Source: Eleginops maclovinus
Lineage: Eukaryota > Chordata > Actinopteri > Perciformes > Eleginopidae
DNA length: 64,000 bases
Direction: 5' to 3'
NCBI RefSeq assembly: GCF_036324505.1
Contig: NC_086350.1
Coordinates: 26,132,257-26,196,256, forward strand
In this document: one piece after another, positions 60,724 through 64,000 of the stretch
Position numbering within the stretch: position 1 is the first letter of the stretch
How the letters are laid out: the number at the start of each line of letters is the position of its first letter
Made by a program: the position numbers and the translations under genes
The notes under the pieces: generated by a model
What the model saw: the letters and a program-made list of their open reading frames with translations, nothing else
The model's database searches: none
Told to the model about the DNA's origin: nothing

Positions 60724-61785
60724 CAGTGGTGGGTGTGACGCGTTGCAAAAGTAACAGAGTTACAGTAATGCATTAGGTTTAGCTGTAACGCAGTAATATA
60801 ACGCATTACTTCTGAAATGTGGGTAATATAATACCCGTTACAATTTTCAGTAACGCCGTTACAACACATTTTAACCTGAAATGATGTGGTCTTTTTAAGA
60901 AATCACAAACATCACGAGACATTCCGACACCAGAGAAATAATTGTGCAGGTAGAATAGTAACTCAGTAAGCCTGTTTACAATTGGTTAAGAGGGCTGCAG
61001 AAACAGATTCACAATGCAGAGCTGCAGGCTCACAATGCAGAGCTGCAGGCTCACAATGCAGAGCTGCAGGCTCACAATGCAGAGCTGCAGATTCACAATG
61101 CAGAGCTGCAGATTCACAATGCAGAGCTGCAGGCTCACAATGCAGAGCTGCAGATTCACAATGCAGAGCTGCAGATTCACAATGCAGAGCTGCAGGCTCA
61201 CAATGCAGAGCTGCAGATTCACAATGCAGAGCTCGCAGGCCAAAGCACCAGAAGCTAACTTTCTCTGGGTCTGCTGCTTGAACCCCGAGAAGTTGAGAGA
61301 CTCGTGGCAGAGTGTTGAAGATCTGCAGCCTCTGTCCTCTGTGGAACATCCGGCTTTTAGAAAGCTTGTCAGCCAAATCCCCGTTAACACACCAATGATT
61401 AGGTGAGCTAACGCTGCCATAGTGACTCGTTCATATACAGCAGGTTACAGGGCCGTGCAGAGGCTCCACTAACATGTTATTAATAACACACAGAGACGTC
61501 ATGTTACCGGTATCACATATTATTCAGCCCACTTAAACGGAGCATGAGTTTATTTCAGCATACTGCCATAGATAGCTTTAATTAATGAGCTGCAATAAAC
61601 TACATTTAGCATTAAAGCCATACTTTAGAGGTTATTTTGGTGAAAGTAAAGCAAAGTAACGCAAAAGTAGTGTAACGCATTACAGTTCAGAGACAGTAAT
61701 AATGTAATGTAACTTATTACTTTAAAAAGACAGTAATAAGTAATATGTACTGTATTACATTTTGGAAGTAACTTGCCCAACACTG
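60724..61785. mobile_element. inner hAT-type MITE (TAACGCGTTAC family)
   Basis: The left end CAGTGGTGGGTGTGACGCG and the inverted right end CAGTGTTGGGCAAGTTACTT fit hAT-type termini. The flanks GTAACTAA (60716-60723) and ATAACTAA (61786-61793) match at 7 of 8. Subterminal GTAACGC/GCATTAC motifs occur at both ends. It carries the 21-bp minisatellite. Confidence 0.78.
61007..61237. repeat. 21-bp minisatellite x11
   Basis: Eleven units of TCACAATGCAGAGCTGCAGG plus one base. Two variants (ending GGC or GAT) occur in the order three GGC, then mixed. Because 21 is a multiple of three, several frames stay open on both strands; these are not genes. Confidence 0.95.
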
Positions 61786-62577
61786 ATAACTAAGTAGATT
61801 CACTCAAGTACTGTACTGTTGAGGGGTTAGTACTTCACTTGCTAATTTCTACTTCTACTCCACTACAGTTCAGAGCTAAATGGTGTACTTTTACTCCACT
61901 AACTTATTTAATCCCTTTAGTTACTTTACAGATCTGGATTAATGATGGTAAATATAATCTCCCTTAAATCAGACTTTAGTTCACCTGGAGTAAATCCAGC
62001 AGCTACCCTGCAGTATACAAAGCCATTCAAACTAGCTGCACCTTTACCAGCTCTGAGAACACTTTAATGATCAATAATTATAAAACATATCAGAGATATT
62101 ATTCTGAAATGGACCAATCAAACAATGACTACTTTTACTGTCGCTACTTTAAGTACATTTAGATGAGAGTACTTTCTACTTTCACTGGAGGAACATTTAG
62201 ATTACTTTTACTGTGACAGAGTATTCCTACACTCTGGTACTTCTACTTTACTGAAGTACAAGATCTGAGTAATTCTTCCACCTCTGTAAATAGAGCAGGC
62301 ATGAACGTCATTACACACGTCACATGCTTACACTGACAAAGAAAACACAACAATCAATAGCGAGGAAACAAACCAGTAAAATAAGATAGAAAAAGGCAAA
62401 CACTTTAAATATAACCCTGGTCGTCATTTCTGTATGGTTAAATCACAGTTCAATGTTGATACTGGAACCTGATTACTGAGCATCCAGCTGTGACATTTAA
62501 ATGATTTAGCATTATGAAATGTGTTTGCTGGTCTTAATGTGTTGGCCGAACTAATTCCGAACACTTGACACCCCAGA

Positions 62578-62899
62578 GGGCTGGGGATAAGGCTGGTCAG
62601 TTTATCTATTGATATCGTGATATGAGATTAGATATCGTTGAGTGTCTTTACCTGGTTTTAAAGGCGGAATCACAGCAAAGTCATGTGTTTTTTTTCTGAA
62701 AGTACCAGACTGAGCTGTTCAGCTTGCCTGCCACTCAGCCTGATATTGACATTTCTGTTGGTTATTTAGTGAAATGTAGATTTTTAAAATAATTATTTTT
62801 AGCTCCAGTTGGATAATCTACATCTATCTCACAGCAATGTCAATATTGAGGTATTTGATCAGAAATATCATATGTTTTTTTCTTTATCGCCCAGCCCTG
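62578..62899. mobile_element. probable MITE (GGGCTGGGCGATA family)
   Basis: Left AGGGCTGGGGATAAGGCTGG and inverted right CAGGGCTGGGCGATAAAGAA are similar termini, with ATATCGTGATAT-type motifs inside. No target duplication was identified. Confidence 0.5.
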
Positions 62900-62929
62900 C
62901 TCACATATTATGGAAATGGAATTCTACTA

Positions 62930-63757
62930 CCGTAGCCGCTACTTTTTGCACAAGCTTTGAACTGTGCGGCTTATAGTCCGGTGCGGCTTTTCTATGGATT
63001 TTTCATGATTTTTGTGATATCGTAAGAGGTTTTGTTTTGGTTTGTTCCGCTGTTGTACGGCACTACTTTGTCGGAAGGGCATGTGATCAGACACACAGTC
63101 ACGGAGGAAAAGAGTGGTATGTTGGTCACATGTCCGTCCGCCAGGCAAAGTAGTGCCGTACGAATTAGCGTGAAAAAGAGACTAGATTAGCAAGAGCAAG
63201 ACGAGTATTACAGGAGCAAAGAAGCTTTCATCCACAAACCCTCATTATGGCAAACAGCTTTTAAATTAAAGGCAGTCGATTTGGCTCTCAACGAGGGAAA
63301 TAGAGCTGCTGCATTTACCCTTGGTATAAACGAATCAATGGTGAGACGTTGGAGACGGCAGCATGAAGAACTGGCTCAGTCCAAAAAGACGAAAAAAGCT
63401 TTCAGAGGTAATAAAAGCAGATGGCCCAAACTTGAAGACTTTACTGAAGACTGGGTGAACACACAGAGAGCAAACGGGCGAGGTGTTTCAACTGTGCAGA
63501 TCCGACTGAAAGCCAAAACAGTCGCCACCGAAATGAAGATAGAAAATTTCAGAGGTGGACCATCCTGGTGTCACAGATTTATGAAACGAAAAGGACTGTC
63601 CATCAGGGCGCTGACGACATATTCTTACATATGGTAATTAACATTAAAACACCTGCGGCTTTTAGTCCGGTGCGGCTAATGTATGAACAAAACAGGATTT
63701 TCCCCTAATTTTAGCTTGTGCGGCTAATATTCAGGAAATCAATTCCGGAAAATACGG
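62930..63757 (+). mobile_element. pogo/Tigger-type element, non-autonomous
   Basis: The left end CCGTAGCCGC is followed by GTGCGGCTTATAGTCCGGTG. The right end has CTGCGGCTTTTAGTCCGGTG in direct orientation and the inverted terminus CCGTATTTTCCGGAATTGAT. Termini are imperfect and no target duplication was confirmed. It contains the transposase remnant at 63230-63637. Confidence 0.55.
63230..63637 (+). pseudogene. pogo-type transposase N-terminus (CENP-B-like HTH)
   Basis: The frame reads AFKLKAVDLALNEGNRAAA, LGINESMVRRWRRQHEEL, and RWPKLEDFTEDWVNTQRANG. A second helix-turn-helix half follows (GGPSWCHRFMKRKGLSIRAL), ending in a stop at 63635. This is the two-part CENP-B-type DNA-binding region of pogo/Tigger transposases. 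The DDE catalytic domain that should follow is absent, and no convincing start codon was found in frame, so it is a truncated remnant. Confidence 0.8.
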
Positions 63758-64000
63758 AAACTTTGACTTAATAACATATATTTTATTTAATTATAAAACA
63801 GTTAACTTAACCTCATTTTACAACTGTAACCTATGCTATGTATGGCTCCACAATTTGGAAAAACTTACTCATTAAAATGATTTTGTCTGATATTGCAATT
63901 ACAATATGTTGTTCGAGGAAACCACAACCCATATCCCTGTAATATGGCCCCCAGAGAGCAGGGGTCTTCACACCTACTCCACCTCTGAGGACCCTTTCTG

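Larger units (their letters stand above)
60711..62284. mobile_element. hAT-type MITE (AAGTACTT family) split by another
   Basis: The left end GTGGTGTAACTAA (to 60723) continues after the inner element as GTAGATTCACTCAAGTACTG. The right end is AGTAATTCTTCCACCTC. An 8-bp direct repeat TGTAAATA lies at 60703-60710 and 62285-62292; boundaries are uncertain by two bases. It has the same family character as the element at 41935. Confidence 0.7.
60470..64000 (+). other. gins3: gins3 intron 1 (5' part)
   Basis: It starts with the donor GTCAGT. It contains the nested elements and minisatellite at 60711-62284, a MITE at 62578-62899 and a pogo-type remnant at 62930-63757. The final 240 bases show nothing recognisable. 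Confidence 0.8.

Noticed and set aside
61007..61237. CRISPR-like repeat array
   Set aside because: The units are directly adjacent without unique spacers, and the genome is eukaryotic. The same holds for the 40-bp array at 39481-39710.
60963..61420. Four long frames (both strands) over the 21-bp array
   Set aside because: A 21-base unit keeps several frames open by arithmetic. There is no start context, splice signal or known repeat protein family.

Overview
The window looks like chromosomal DNA of a teleost fish, probably a spiny-rayed one. It holds two recognisable vertebrate genes whose exons are short and far apart, spliced with ordinary GT-AG signals. The rest is rich in (CA)n/(GT)n microsatellites, Tc1, hAT, pogo-type and other TIR elements, L1 and L2/CR1-type LINEs, LTR-like pieces and tRNA-derived SINEs. 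No prokaryotic operon, CRISPR array or complete RNA gene was seen. All calls come from reading the sequence; no database search was run.

Region 1 (1 to about 40.6 kb, + strand) is the 3' part of znrf1, an E3 ubiquitin ligase gene. Coding exons lie at 23556-23651 (C2HC zinc finger), 38614-38719 (first part of the RING) and 39174-39231 (end of the RING and stop). A likely 3'UTR intron leads to a non-coding exon from 39986. The first, N-terminal exon is not in the window, so 1-23555 is read as intron 1. The introns are full of repeats: six copies of a palindromic MITE family in the window, four of a Tc1-like MITE family, a Tc1 transposase remnant, several TIR elements, and a 0.5-kb locally repeated segment at 4.4-5.9 kb whose two copies differ mainly by dropped bases.

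Region 2 (about 41.9 to 56.3 kb) is a transposon nest. A hAT element (42357-45216) with an uninterrupted 630-codon BED-hAT transposase and an exact 8-bp target duplication sits inside an older hAT-type MITE (41935-45330). Next come a 63-bp fold-back at the start of an L2/CR1-type reverse transcriptase fragment, joined to a broken L1 (ORF1, endonuclease, and the C-terminus of ORF2). The L1 is interrupted by the most interesting object here: a 6.3-kb TIR transposon (49412-55697). It carries an integrase-type (rve/DDE) transposase gene on + and, convergent to it, a SAM-HECT ubiquitin-ligase-like gene on -. Each long TIR contains the first coding exon of one gene. The two exons are homologous, both 25 codons long, and both end at a phase-0 splice donor. 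Both genes are disabled by frameshifts and stops, but the layout is complete.

Region 3 (56.3 to 64 kb) is an intergenic stretch with two MITEs, then the promoter and first coding exon of gins3 (60299-60469, + strand), which encodes the N-terminus of the Psf3 subunit of the GINS replicative helicase complex. An E2F-type site and an inverted CCAAT box lie just upstream. The visible part of gins3 intron 1 holds nested hAT-type elements, a 21-bp minisatellite and a pogo-type remnant. The remaining gins3 exons lie beyond the window.
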